Assembly (NCBI RefSeq): GCF_003627095.1
Contig: NZ_CP032627.1
Coordinates: forward strand, 2,294,001-2,358,000
DNA: 64,000 nucleotides
From: Lactococcus allomyrinae
GTDB taxonomy: Bacteria > Bacillota > Bacilli > Lactobacillales > Streptococcaceae
Reading direction: 5' to 3'
A program made the position numbers and the translations under genes. Positions 8,800 to 16,884 of the stretch are shown here, in pieces. How positions within the stretch are numbered: position 1 is the first letter of the stretch; each line of letters opens with the position of its first letter. The notes below the pieces were generated by a model, which was given only the letters and a program-made list of their open reading frames with translations, ran no database searches and had not been told where the DNA came from.

Positions 8800-9161
8800 T
8801 TTTGTTCCACGTTAAAATCCCGTTGAAGTTTAAAGGGGTCACCACAAGTAGCGTGTCATGGAAATGTTTCTGCGCTAGGCGCTAGGAAGTTAGACCGCAA
8901 CGTCAATCCGTTGCCGATTTTTACAATGGATTAACTATAGAAAGTGATTGCACTCAAAAATTTTACTGACGGAATGAATTGCTCTTGTCAAATTCAAATT
9001 TTTAGATTAAAATAGAGTCTTGTGTGCTGACAGATTTCTGTCAGTGTATTTATTAGCATCTGTCAGTATACTGATAGAAAAAATTTTTGATAAAAATGAA
9101 TGAGTCATTGCCAAATGAAAAGTAGAATGAGATAAATTGGCTGTGATAAAAGAAAGATAAA
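8800..9161. other. Intergenic region with dispersed repeat and inverted half-sites
   Basis: No gene seen in 362 bases. It contains dispersed element A (8851-8940) and several half-copies of the CTGTCAGT palindrome (an inverted pair near 9026-9045 and another near 9060-9076). The rlmN promoter is not clear. Confidence 0.6.
8851..8940 (+). repeat. Dispersed non-coding element A, copy 1
   Basis: About 90 bases that align with the reverse complement of 11340-11422. Shared blocks include CGTGTCATGG, TGCGC, TCAATCCGTT, GATTTTTAC and GGATTA-CTATAG. Confidence 0.7.
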
Positions 9162-10259
9162 ATGACTGAAAATATCCAAAAAGAAACGCGCCCTTCAATC
9201 TATGGCTTAACGCGTGAACAATTGATTGCATGGGCAATTGAGCATGGTGAGAAGAAGTTTCGTGCGACACAAGTTTGGGACTGGCTTTACCGTAAACGTG
9301 TTCAAACTTTTGAAGAAATGACAAATCTGTCCGCAGGATTTATTGAGAAACTCAATGAGAATTTTATCCTGAACCCACTGGAGCAGGTTGTCGTACAAGA
9401 ATCTGCCGATGGAACAGTTAAATATCTCTTCATGCTACCTGATCGTATGATGATTGAAACAGTATTGATGCGTCAATCTTATGGTCTGTCTGTTTGCGTG
9501 ACTACACAAGTGGGGTGCAACATGGGTTGCACGTTTTGTGCTTCAGGGATTCTGAAAAAAGAGCGCGATGTGACAGCAGGAGAAATCGTGAGTCAAATCA
9601 TGCTGGTGCAAAAATATTTTGATGAGCGCGGACTAGATGAACGAGTGTCACACGTGGTTGTCATGGGGATTGGTGAACCTTTTGATAATTATGAGCATTT
9701 GATGAACTTTTTGCGTGTTATCAATGATGACAATGGTCTGGCGATTGGTGCAAGGCACATTACCGTATCAACTTGTGGCTTTATGCCAGCAAAAATCCGT
9801 GAGTTTGCTCATGAAAATTTGCAAATTAATTTAGCAATCTCACTTCATGCGCCAAATAATGAGTTACGGACATCGTTGATGCGTGTGACTCGTAACGCAC
9901 CACTGGAAAAATTATTTGATGCGATTGATTATTATACAGAAACGACAAATCGTCGTGTGACTTATGAGTATATTATGCTTTCTGGGGAAAACGATAGCCC
10001 AGAGATTGCTCAGGAACTTGCAGACTTGATTAAACCAAGAAATAAACTTTCCTATGTCAATCTGATTCCATATAATCCTGTTGCTGAACATATCAAGTAT
10101 GAGCGCTCCACCAAAGATGATACGACGAAATTTTACGACGTTTTAAAGAAAAATGGAATCAATTGTGTTGTTCGTCAAGAACATGGAACAGATATTGATG
10201 CTGCTTGTGGTCAATTGCGTTCAAAACAAATTAAAAAAGATAAAGTGAAACTTGCGTAA
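9162..10259 (+). CDS. rlmN: 23S rRNA (adenine-2503-C2)-methyltransferase / tRNA A37 methyltransferase
   Basis: 365 residues. The radical-SAM cluster motif CNMGCTFC has Cys at residues 119, 123 and 126. [13 protein letters not shown] and [11 protein letters not shown] are the SAM-binding blocks, and DAACGQLR near the end carries the cysteine that forms the methyl-transfer intermediate. It methylates C2 of A2503 in 23S rRNA and, by family precedent, A37 of some tRNAs. The ribosome site (AGAAAGAT) is weak. The gene ends at a palindrome-type terminator (10268-10297). Confidence 0.95.
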   Translation: MTENIQKETRPSIYGLTREQLIAWAIEHGEKKFRATQVWDWLYRKRVQTFEEMTNLSAGFIEKLNENFILNPLEQVVVQESADGTVKYLFMLPDRMMIETVLMRQSYGLSVCVTTQVGCNMGCTFCASGILKKERDVTAGEIVSQIMLVQKYFDERGLDERVSHVVVMGIGEPFDNYEHLMNFLRVINDDNGLAIGARHITVSTCGFMPAKIREFAHENLQINLAISLHAPNNELRTSLMRVTRNAPLEKLFDAIDYYTETTNRRVTYEYIMLSGENDSPEIAQELADLIKPRNKLSYVNLIPYNPVAEHIKYERSTKDDTTKFYDVLKKNGINCVVRQEHGTDIDAACGQLRSKQIKKDKVKLA

Positions 10260-10267
10260 AGCCAATG

Positions 10268-10297
10268 AAATTCTGTCAGTATGCTGACAGAATTTTT
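10268..10297 (+). terminator. Terminator after rlmN built from the repeated palindrome
   Basis: CTGTCAG / CTGACAG arms (10273-10290) extended by AATT pairs and followed by T-rich sequence. Confidence 0.85.
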
Positions 10298-10342
10298 TGT
10301 TATTGATAAAACGGTGGGTGGAGATTATTTTATATTAGACGC

Positions 10343-10473
10343 GTGAAGTCAGCTCTGCCCTACGTCTTGATACAAGCTTCGTTTGCTTCATACGCAATCC
10401 CTGTCAAGCATTTGGCGTTTACGACGAATTTAATTTAGGTTCGCAGTCAAAAGCAGAACGAGTTTGACTTCAC
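10343..10473. other. Intergenic element bounded by inverted repeats
   Basis: GTGAAGTCA (10343-10351) and TGACTTCAC (10465-10473) are perfect inverted arms about 110 bases apart, with weaker pairing just inside (GCTCTGC against GCAGAAC). The enclosed sequence has no good reading frame. It could be a non-coding RNA or a decayed mobile remnant. The rest of 10260-10621 holds the rlmN terminator and a short AT-rich promoter-like stretch. Confidence 0.4.
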
Positions 10474-10621
10474 AATCTTATTTGAAAGTGAAACTCTTGT
10501 AATTCACAGCTATGACAAAATAAACTACTTTTGATAGAATATAACTATTAAAAATAATCTGAAATATGTGAGTTTTAATAATATTTATAAGTTCAGTGTA
10601 GAAATAGGAGAAGCCAATCTT

Positions 10622-11233
10622 ATGGAATTTCAAAAATTAACCAAGAGTCGCCATGCTGTAAAAAAATTTGATGGTAAAAAAGTTCCGACAGTAGATGTAC
10701 GTCAAATCATTGATACTGCAGCACTAGCCCCAAGTGGTATCAATATTCAAAGTTGGCATTTTGTAATTGTTGAAAGTGACGAAGCTAGAAGAAAGCTTCT
10801 TTTGGAAGTCAATCCAAGCAATCGAGAACAAGTAGAAACAGCTGGCGCTGTCGTTATGTTATTTGCAGATACGAACTGGTCATCCAGATTGCATTTGATT
10901 GCAGAACGGATGGGAGATGAAGCTTCTGATATTGAGCGTGAGCGTCTTTTAGAGCGCTATCCAGCTTATGTCTCAACATTTAGCAAAGAATATATGCTTG
11001 AATATATGGCGATTAATTCTGGCTTGGTTACAATGAATCTGATGTATGCAATAAAAGATATAGGCTATGAAGGAAATATTTTACTTGGTTTTAATCGCTC
11101 AAAGAAAATCAATGAAATTTTGGATATTAATCCGCGTTATATTCCTGAACTTCTGATTACACTTGGCTCATCTGATGAGAAAGGGCAAGCAAGTTATCGT
11201 TTACCCCAACAGGATATTTTAGAAATTAGATAA
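10622..11233 (+). CDS. Nitroreductase-family flavoprotein (paralogue 1)
   Basis: 203 residues. The N-terminal SRHAVKKFDGK and LAPSGINIQSWHFVIVE are the FMN-binding start of the nitroreductase fold, and GYEGNILLGF with the C-terminal YRLPQQDILEIR complete it. The enzyme would use NAD(P)H to reduce nitro or quinone compounds; the natural substrate is unknown. Start ATG 10622 is preferred because GGAG lies 11 bases upstream and the paralogue begins at the equivalent residue. A GTG at 10568 would add 18 unconserved residues. A paralogue of identical length follows at 11628. Confidence 0.85.
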   Translation: MEFQKLTKSRHAVKKFDGKKVPTVDVRQIIDTAALAPSGINIQSWHFVIVESDEARRKLLLEVNPSNREQVETAGAVVMLFADTNWSSRLHLIAERMGDEASDIERERLLERYPAYVSTFSKEYMLEYMAINSGLVTMNLMYAIKDIGYEGNILLGFNRSKKINEILDINPRYIPELLITLGSSDEKGQASYRLPQQDILEIR

Positions 11234-11627
11234 ACTATTATCTCAAAATGGTAATCAAAAGAAAGCCTTTTCTTGATAAATGGGGTTTCCCATGCAAAAA
11301 TAAGAAAAATTTGCTAAAATAAAGGCAGAATACTAAATACTATAGCTAATCCGTCGTAAAAATCAATAACGGATTGATGCTGCTCCACAACTTCATGGCG
11401 CAAAAATATTGCCATGACACGCCAATTACAGTTGCCATTAGCCATTTTATCTTGTTGCTTTTGCAGATTGCGATTTGAACTTCCGATAGGATAGCTGTTT
11501 TACGGATATGCTAGTTATTCCACTCAGTCGGTTAGTGAAATCAATAGTGTAGCGAAGCGGAGGTAGAACGAATGGACACTTGTGGCATAAAATCCTGTTG
11601 GATTTAGTATATGAGAAGAGGGAAATC
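11234..11627. other. Intergenic region with dispersed element A copy 2
   Basis: 394 bases between the two nitroreductase genes. Element A lies at 11340-11422 in inverted orientation. The remainder shows no gene; the promoter of the second nitroreductase probably lies near 11580 (TAAAAT). Confidence 0.55.
11340..11422 (-). repeat. Dispersed non-coding element A, copy 2
   Basis: The reverse complement aligns with 8851-8940 across about 85 bases with scattered substitutions and one ~9-base length difference. Confidence 0.7.
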
Positions 11628-12239
11628 ATGGACTATGTAAAGCTTAATAAATCTCGTCATGCAGTCAAGTTTTTTGACGGTAAAAAAATTCCAACCGTTG
11701 ATGTGAAACAAATCATTTCAGCAGCTAGTCTTGCACCATCGGCACACAATATTCAAAGTTGGCATTTTGTGATTGTGGAGTCTGCAGAAAAACGTGCAAA
11801 ACTTCTTGAAGAAGTTAGACCTAAAAATCGTGAACAAGTTGAACAAGCTGGTGCAGTTATTGTCTTGTTTAGTGATACAGATTTGGCGGAACGTTCGCGT
11901 GAAATCGCACGTCTTGGTGGGAATGAACTTACAGATGAGCAATTACTGAATTTCAACAGTCGTTATCCACAAATGTTTGAGAATTTTGAAGAACTTTATG
12001 AAAGTAACTATCTGTCCATTAATATCGGACTTATTGCGATGAATTTGGTACTTGCGATAAAGAATTATGGCTATGAAAGCAATTTGATTCTTGGATTTGA
12101 GCGGACAGAGAAGATTAATGATATTCTTGAAGTAGAACGTCGCTATCGTCCAGAGCTGATTGTTCCACTCGGCAACTCTGATACAAAAGGAAAACCAAGT
12201 TATCGCTTGCCACAAGATAGAATCATGGAGATTAGATAA
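11628..12239 (+). CDS. Nitroreductase-family flavoprotein (paralogue 2)
   Basis: 203 residues, clearly related to the gene at 10622: shared SRHAVK-FDGKK-PTVDV, LAPS-NIQSWHFVIVES, NREQVE-AGAV and C-terminal SYRLPQ. Divergence is considerable in the central lid (RYPQMFENFEELYES). FMN-dependent NAD(P)H oxidoreductase of unknown substrate. Start ATG 11628 follows AGAGGG. It ends at a terminator (12245-12280), and the intergenic element between the paralogues suggests separate transcription. Confidence 0.87.
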   Translation: MDYVKLNKSRHAVKFFDGKKIPTVDVKQIISAASLAPSAHNIQSWHFVIVESAEKRAKLLEEVRPKNREQVEQAGAVIVLFSDTDLAERSREIARLGGNELTDEQLLNFNSRYPQMFENFEELYESNYLSINIGLIAMNLVLAIKNYGYESNLILGFERTEKINDILEVERRYRPELIVPLGNSDTKGKPSYRLPQDRIMEIR

Positions 12240-12244
12240 AGTCA

Positions 12245-12280
12245 GTAAAAAGCTGTAGAATAGTAGTTCTATAGCTTTTT
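12245..12280 (+). terminator. Terminator after nitroreductase 2
   Basis: Arms AGCTGTAGAA and TTCTATAGCT (one G-T pair) around TAGTAG, followed by T5. Confidence 0.8.
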
Positions 12281-12417
12281 ATAAAAATGAGATTTGACAA
12301 AAATACAGATTGAAAGAGTCATCATTTTAAAGCAAGTTTTAAACCTGCAACATTCTGTTGTTTTTGTTAAAATATAAGGTAAGCGCGTATCACATACCGA
12401 GAGGAAATAAAGAAACA

Positions 12418-13398
12418 TTGCTCACTTTTTGGCAGGATTACCCCGAAATTCAAGAAAAATTAGAAAAGGTGCAGGCTTTGATGGCTGCACGCTTAAAAAT
12501 AAACAATGAAGACATTCAAAATGCACTTCAGAGATTCACATCACGCGGTGGGAAAATGGTTCGCCCAGCGCTCTTTTTCCTATTTGCTGGTCTTGTGGAA
12601 AATGAAGAAGTTGACGAGGAAAAACTGACAAAGATTGCAGCTTCTCTGGAGATGTTGCATTCTGCAACATTGATTCATGATGATATTATTGATGATTCGC
12701 CACTGAGACGTGGTCTCCCATCAATTGAATCACAGTTTGGAAAAGATGTCGCGGTTTATACAGGAGATTTTGTTTATACTATTTATTTTGAGTTGTTGAT
12801 TGAAACGATGAATGGTACTAAGTTTCTTTCAAGAAATGCAAAATCAATGAAAAAAATCTTACAAGGTGAGCTGACTCAAATGCAATCAGCATTCAACAAG
12901 GAAAATACAGCACGACGCTATATGAAAGCAATCAGTGGAAAAACCGCAGAGTTGTTGAGTTTAAGTTGCTTAGAAGGTGCTTATTTTGCAGGTGGAGATA
13001 GACATTTACAACACTCTGCTCGTAAGATTGGAAGAAGTATTGGCCTTGCCTTTCAAGTTTATGATGATATTTTAAACTTTACGGTTGGACTTGATGAAGC
13101 CGATAAACCTATCCTAACAGATTTTCGTCAAGGGATTTATACTTTACCATTACTTTTGGCTAAGGAAGCAGATGAAGCGGCGATTATGCCTTATCTAGAA
13201 GCACCTGAACAGCTTTCACGCGATGAATGTTTGCAGTTTGCGGCATTGGTTACAGATTTGGGCGGAATTACAGGAAGTTTGATGATTGCTGCAACATTGA
13301 CTGAACTCGCACTTGCAGAGATTCGTAAACTTCCACAATCACGTAATCGTGAGATTTTAGAAGAAGCAACTCAGATTCTATTACAAAGAAATTATTGA
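12418..13398 (+). CDS. Polyprenyl diphosphate synthase (menaquinone side chain)
   Basis: 326 residues with GGKMVRP, the first aspartate-rich motif HDDIIDDSPLRRG and the second VYDDILNF (DDxxN instead of the usual DDxxD). It condenses isopentenyl diphosphate units onto an allylic primer to give the long isoprenoid tail of menaquinone, the substrate for MenA encoded at 18416. The most likely start is TTG 12418: GAGAGG lies 13 bases upstream and conserved FWQDYPE follows directly. An in-frame TTG at 12358 overlaps promoter-like sequence. Chain length cannot be told by eye. Confidence 0.88.
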   Translation: MLTFWQDYPEIQEKLEKVQALMAARLKINNEDIQNALQRFTSRGGKMVRPALFFLFAGLVENEEVDEEKLTKIAASLEMLHSATLIHDDIIDDSPLRRGLPSIESQFGKDVAVYTGDFVYTIYFELLIETMNGTKFLSRNAKSMKKILQGELTQMQSAFNKENTARRYMKAISGKTAELLSLSCLEGAYFAGGDRHLQHSARKIGRSIGLAFQVYDDILNFTVGLDEADKPILTDFRQGIYTLPLLLAKEADEAAIMPYLEAPEQLSRDECLQFAALVTDLGGITGSLMIAATLTELALAEIRKLPQSRNREILEEATQILLQRNY

Positions 13399-13442
13399 GT
13401 AGTCATTCACTGGACTAGAAATCTTGTTAATTTGATGATATT

Positions 13443-13474
13443 AAAACTCTGAAGTGCTTGCTTCAGAGTTTTTA
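13443..13474 (+). terminator. Terminator after polyprenyl diphosphate synthase
   Basis: Arms AAAACTCTGAAG and CTTCAGAGTTTT, loop TGCTTG, then T-rich. Confidence 0.9.
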
Positions 13475-13528
13475 CACTGTTTCACTTTCACAGGTTTAGC
13501 TCCTTTGCGGTAGCACTGTAACCTCCCA

Positions 13529-13559
13529 AAATAGCCTGTCAGTACTGACAGACTATTTT
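13529..13559. terminator. Palindrome at the 3' end of modC
   Basis: The 16-bp palindrome 13536-13551 is extended by AAAATAG on the left and CTATTTT on the right, giving a long symmetrical hairpin right at the modC stop. It may terminate transcription on either strand. Confidence 0.6.
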
Positions 13560-14182
13560 ATTTTAATGATATGATTTGTCAGTGCATCAAGTTCATTTTT
13601 TCGATGAGAAACAATGATGGTTGGAATTTGTTTTTCTTCAATGATTGATTTTAAGAGTTGACTGGCAAGCATTGCATTCTCCTCATCAAGTCCATTAAAA
13701 GGTTCATCAAGAAGGAGCAAACGAGGCTGACTGTATAGTGCCCTAGCAAGTGCGACACGTTGCTTTTGTCCACCAGAGAGTTTGTGTGTGGGCTGATGGA
13801 TTAGTTTTTCTATCCCTAACTTTTCTGTCAGTACTGACAGATCTTCTGCTTTGCTGACAGAGCGTTTTTGATGAGTTGTCAGTGGAAATCTGATGTTTTT
13901 TTCGACATCAAGGTGTGGAAAAAGAGAAACTTCTTGCATTACGAAAGCAAGATTTCTTTTGTAAGTTGGCTGAAAAATATGCTTTGAGCTTGATGCCCAA
14001 ACTTCATTATCAAAAGTAATCTCTGCTTGACTACTGAGAGATAAACCAGCGATATTTTTTAAGATAGTTGATTTTCCAATGCCAGAAGGCCCAGAAAGAC
14101 CAGTGATGAGTGAGGTAAATTCTGCTTCAAAATCGAGTCTTTGCAAGAAAAGTTGTTGATGGATTTTTACGGAAAGGGTCAT
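13553..14182 (-). CDS. modC: Molybdate ABC transporter ATP-binding protein
   Basis: 209 residues, just the nucleotide-binding domain: Walker A GPSGIGKST, Q-loop FVMQEVSLFPH, signature LSGGQKQRVALARAL, Walker B LLLLDEPFNGLDEE and switch His in IVSHR. It lacks the C-terminal molybdate-binding MOBE domain of longer ModC proteins. It energises molybdate import with ModB and ModA. Start ATG 14182 follows GGAG at the right distance; a TTG at 14194 would bury that site. The gene contains a full copy of the window repeat (13825-13840) read as LSVLTE. Confidence 0.88.
   Translation of the reverse strand: MTLSVKIHQQLFLQRLDFEAEFTSLITGLSGPSGIGKSTILKNIAGLSLSSQAEITFDNEVWASSSKHIFQPTYKRNLAFVMQEVSLFPHLDVEKNIRFPLTTHQKRSVSKAEDLSVLTEKLGIEKLIHQPTHKLSGGQKQRVALARALYSQPRLLLLDEPFNGLDEENAMLASQLLKSIIEEKQIPTIIVSHRKNELDALTNHIIKIK
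13825..13840. repeat. Repeated palindrome inside modC
   Basis: Perfect CTGTCAGTACTGACAG, read as LSVLTE on the minus strand. Confidence 0.9.
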
Positions 14183-14240
14183 GTCAAACTCCAATACGAT
14201 AGAGAGAAAGGTGAGGTCCAGATGTATTTTTACGATAGAA

Positions 14241-14299
14241 TTATACTAGCTCGCCTCTAAAGCGGCATGAGTATATTTAGTAGTTGAACTGCATATATA
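14241..14299 (+). repeat. Dispersed element B, copy 1
   Basis: Lies in the gap between modB and modC. It shares TTATACTAGCT, CTCTAAA, TTTAGTAGTT, AACTGCA and ATATA blocks with 17949-18007 in the same orientation. Confidence 0.65.
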
Positions 14300-14365
14300 G
14301 TATCTTGAAATAATTGAGAAATTATCTAAAGCCTTGAAAAGTAGCGTCAAACACAAGAAACAGTA

Positions 14366-15034
14366 TTAGTAATGATTGTCCATTTCTATTCGACCACGTG
14401 TGAGGAGATAGATGATTGCTAAGATAATGAAGCCAAATGCGACATTAATCAAACTCAACATTAAAGCCCGATGGGTGTCTCCTTGTTGCACGGCGAAATA
14501 AATAGAATTGGCAATAGTATCGGTCTTGCCTTGGATGTAGCCTGCGACCATGAGGCTGGCGCCAAATTCGCCCAAAGCTCGACAAAATGCAAGTAGCAAT
14601 GTAGCGATAAGTGACGGCCAGCAATTCGGCAAAATCACGCGAAATAAAATCTCACGCGGATTGGCAGACAATGTCGCAGCAACTTCAATAATGGATTTAG
14701 GAACAGAGGCAAGTGCACCTTTAAGTCCTTGATAAATGATGGGTAAAATAACAACAACACTTGCAATAACAGCACCACTAAGATTGAAAATGATAGAAAA
14801 ATTAAATAAAGCTAAGAATTTACCAAGCCATCCATAGCGTCCAAATGCCATAAGGAGATATAAACCAACAACAGTGGGAGGTAAAACCAGAGGCATGAGA
14901 AGCAGGCTCTCAATCAACCATTTTCCACGATAAGATTTAAAAACTCCCATATAACTCAAAGGGAGCATGACTAAAAAGGCGATAATTGTCGCCAAAATAC
15001 TCACGATAATAGAGTGAATAATGGGAGTAAGCAT
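14366..15034 (-). CDS. modB: Molybdate ABC transporter permease
   Basis: 222 residues with about five to six membrane spans. The EAA cytoplasmic loop that contacts ModC is visible as EVAATLSANPREILFRVILP, and LGEFGASLMVAGYIQGKT is characteristic of ModB/CysT-type permeases. Start ATG 15034 follows AAGGAAA. It lies between modA and modC in the minus-strand order modA-modB-modC, with 183 bases of repeat-bearing DNA before modC, so modC may be expressed less efficiently or from its own promoter. Confidence 0.92.
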   Translation of the reverse strand: MLTPIIHSIIVSILATIIAFLVMLPLSYMGVFKSYRGKWLIESLLLMPLVLPPTVVGLYLLMAFGRYGWLGKFLALFNFSIIFNLSGAVIASVVVILPIIYQGLKGALASVPKSIIEVAATLSANPREILFRVILPNCWPSLIATLLLAFCRALGEFGASLMVAGYIQGKTDTIANSIYFAVQQGDTHRALMLSLINVAFGFIILAIIYLLTRGRIEMDNHY

Positions 15035-15172
15035 AAGAATTTCCTTATAAAATGATGAATGAGTTGTTTTATCAAAACGACTATTTGAAATACACTGTTG
15101 ATACTGTAATCATGCTAAAGCTATGAAACGAGCGGTCAAGTACAATTAGAGTAGTGGGAGTGATAAGTTGCA

Positions 15173-15967
15173 TTACTTAGCGGATTTGAAACCGTATTTT
15201 GCAAAAACTTTTTGAGCAGCGGAAGAATCAAGATATTTGTTGAAAGCTTTAACTTCTTTACTGTGTTTAGTATCTTTCACTGTTTCTGTGTAATAAGTAA
15301 TTGCATCGTGCAAATTATCTGGAATATTATCCACGACTTTTACATTTTTGTTAGACATGGCATCTGTTTTATAAACAAAACCGAGGTCAACATTTCCAGC
15401 AGCAGCGTAAGAAAGCACTTGAGTGACATCTGAACCCATGACGAGTTTAGGTTTGAGAGATGTTGCTAAACCAAGTTTTGCCAGAGTTTGTTCAGCATAC
15501 ATTCCAGCAGGTACTGTGCTTGGTTCACCAATAGCAATTTTCTTAGCAGCGTTTAATGTGTCTGTAAGATTTTTACTTGAGTTGACAGAAGTATTTTTAT
15601 TTGCAACAAGTACGAGAGTATTTCCTAAAACCGCTTTAGCATCTGCGCCTTTTCCTGCCTGAGTCAATTTGTCAGCATCAGACTTGCTGGCAAGAAAGAC
15701 ACCATCAATTGGAGCACCAGCGACTACTTTTTCGCGAATAGCGCCAGAACCTGCAAAATCAAAATTGATTTTAACATTTTGATGAGATTTTTCATAAGTT
15801 TTATCAATTTCTGTCAGTGCACCTTGTAAACTTGCAGCAGCAGAATAATTGATGCTTACAGGTTTGTCAGTAGTCGTTTTTTTTGCAGAGCTTTGTGAAG
15901 TACAGCCTGTCAGGATAAGACCGGCAGAAAGTGCAACAACACCTGCAAGAAGTAATTTTTTAGACAT
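15173..15967 (-). CDS. modA: Molybdate-binding lipoprotein
   Basis: 264 residues with an N-terminal lipoprotein signal (MSKKLLLAGVVALSAG then LTGC, Cys lipidation site). The mature part has the ModA blocks SAAASLQGALTEI, FDFAGSGAIREKV and AAAGNVDLGFVYKTDA. It binds molybdate (or tungstate) outside the membrane and hands it to ModBC for molybdenum cofactor synthesis. Start ATG 15967 has GGAGG immediately upstream; a longer frame from 15997 would overlap the ribosome site. Its leader holds an inverted repeat and a long hairpin. Confidence 0.93.
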   Translation of the reverse strand: MSKKLLLAGVVALSAGLILTGCTSQSSAKKTTTDKPVSINYSAAASLQGALTEIDKTYEKSHQNVKINFDFAGSGAIREKVVAGAPIDGVFLASKSDADKLTQAGKGADAKAVLGNTLVLVANKNTSVNSSKNLTDTLNAAKKIAIGEPSTVPAGMYAEQTLAKLGLATSLKPKLVMGSDVTQVLSYAAAGNVDLGFVYKTDAMSNKNVKVVDNIPDNLHDAITYYTETVKDTKHSKEVKAFNKYLDSSAAQKVFAKYGFKSAK

Positions 15968-15980
15968 AGTTCCTCCAAAT

Positions 15981-15998
15981 AATGAGCAAACACTCATT
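15981..15998 (-). promoter_or_regulatory. Inverted repeat in the modA leader
   Basis: AATGAG and CTCATT around a 6-base spacer, just upstream of the modA ribosome site. The size and symmetry would suit a dimeric repressor such as a TetR-type protein, but no regulator is identified here. Confidence 0.45.
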
Positions 15999-16016
15999 AA
16001 GTTTATTTTTATTGAG

Positions 16017-16079
16017 CGCTTTTGCTCTGAAAGTTTCTGTGCAAGGGGTCAGGAATTTTCAGAGCAAAGGCGAAAAGCG
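16017..16079 (-). other. Long hairpin between the 82-aa gene and modA
   Basis: TTTGCTCTGAAA (16021-16032) pairs perfectly with TTTCAGAGCAAA (16057-16068). An outer CGCT/AGCG pairing (16017-16020 with 16076-16079) extends it across a bulge. On the minus strand it follows the stop of the upstream gene without a T run, so it may be an mRNA leader structure rather than a plain terminator. Confidence 0.5.
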
Positions 16080-16081
16080 AT

Positions 16082-16330
16082 TTACTCGTAATAAGCATCC
16101 AACTTGAAAGGGTGCTTATTATCAACCATTGCGAGATAGTGTTCATAATCTCGATTTAAAGCAATCAATGCGCGGTCAAGTTTTTCCAAATCGTCATCTC
16201 GCTCTAGGGTACGCAATTCATTATTTAATTCAGCAGCTTCATTTTCAAGTAAAGTCCGTTGAATCGTTAAGCTTTGCAGTGCAATTTGGAGCAATTTTTG
16301 AAAATCTGTTTCTGTAATTTCTGTTTTCAT
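16082..16330 (-). CDS. Small coiled-coil protein of unknown function
   Basis: 82 residues, strongly charged and helical (TLLENEAAELNNELRTLERD with heptad-like leucines), no membrane segment. It lies between moaB and modA on the same strand, in what looks like a molybdenum operon. The ribosome site is weak. I do not recognise a family; linkage to molybdenum metabolism is by position only. Confidence 0.6.
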   Translation of the reverse strand: MKTEITETDFQKLLQIALQSLTIQRTLLENEAAELNNELRTLERDDDLEKLDRALIALNRDYEHYLAMVDNKHPFKLDAYYE

Positions 16331-16407
16331 GTTTAAAATGTGAGTTCATCTACATCGTGACTACAATAATGCAAAGTCTGATCTGAAAAAATGAACTCAG
16401 TTCCTTT

Positions 16408-16884
16408 CTATTTTCGTCTTTCTTTAATCAAATGATAAATTTCTGGCAAAATCAGTTGCTTCATTGCCAAAGTGACCGCATGAGTTGAGCCAGGCAGGAC
16501 AAAGACTAACTTGTCATCCTCCGTAAAAAAAGCAAGAGAACGTGAAGCCATTGCGTGCGTTCCAATTTCCTTAAAACTAAGCAAACGAAAAAATTCGCCA
16601 AACCCAGGAATCTCTTGAGCAATGAGGGGCTGCACCGCTTCAAAAGTAACATCGCGCTTTGCAAGCCCAGTGCCACCACTTGTAATTAGAACGTCTGCAC
16701 CCCAAAGTTGTTCAAATCCACTATGGATTGCCTCTACATCGTCACTGACAACAATTCTGTCAGTAACAGTTAACTGATGGTCAGTAATAATCTGCTCAAT
16801 GGTTTGTCCTGATAAATCTGTCAGTAAATTTCTTGTGTCACTAATTGTTAAAATTCCGATAGATAAAGTTAATTCTTCTTTCAT
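16408..16884 (-). CDS. moaB: Molybdopterin adenylyltransferase-type protein (MoaB/Mog)
   Basis: 158 residues with the molybdopterin-binding signature ITSGGTGLAKRDVTFEA and the C-terminal VLPGSTHAVTLAMKQLI. It activates molybdopterin by adenylylation before MoeA inserts molybdenum. Start ATG 16884 overlaps the stop of the upstream MoeB-like gene (ATGA), so the pair is translationally coupled. It contains half-sites of the window repeat. Confidence 0.9.
   Translation of the reverse strand: MKEELTLSIGILTISDTRNLLTDLSGQTIEQIITDHQLTVTDRIVVSDDVEAIHSGFEQLWGADVLITSGGTGLAKRDVTFEAVQPLIAQEIPGFGEFFRLLSFKEIGTHAMASRSLAFFTEDDKLVFVLPGSTHAVTLAMKQLILPEIYHLIKERRK

Noticed and set aside
10343-10473. 6S RNA gene
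   Set aside because: The paired ends are suggestive, but no large central bubble with the expected layout, promoter or terminator could be shown.
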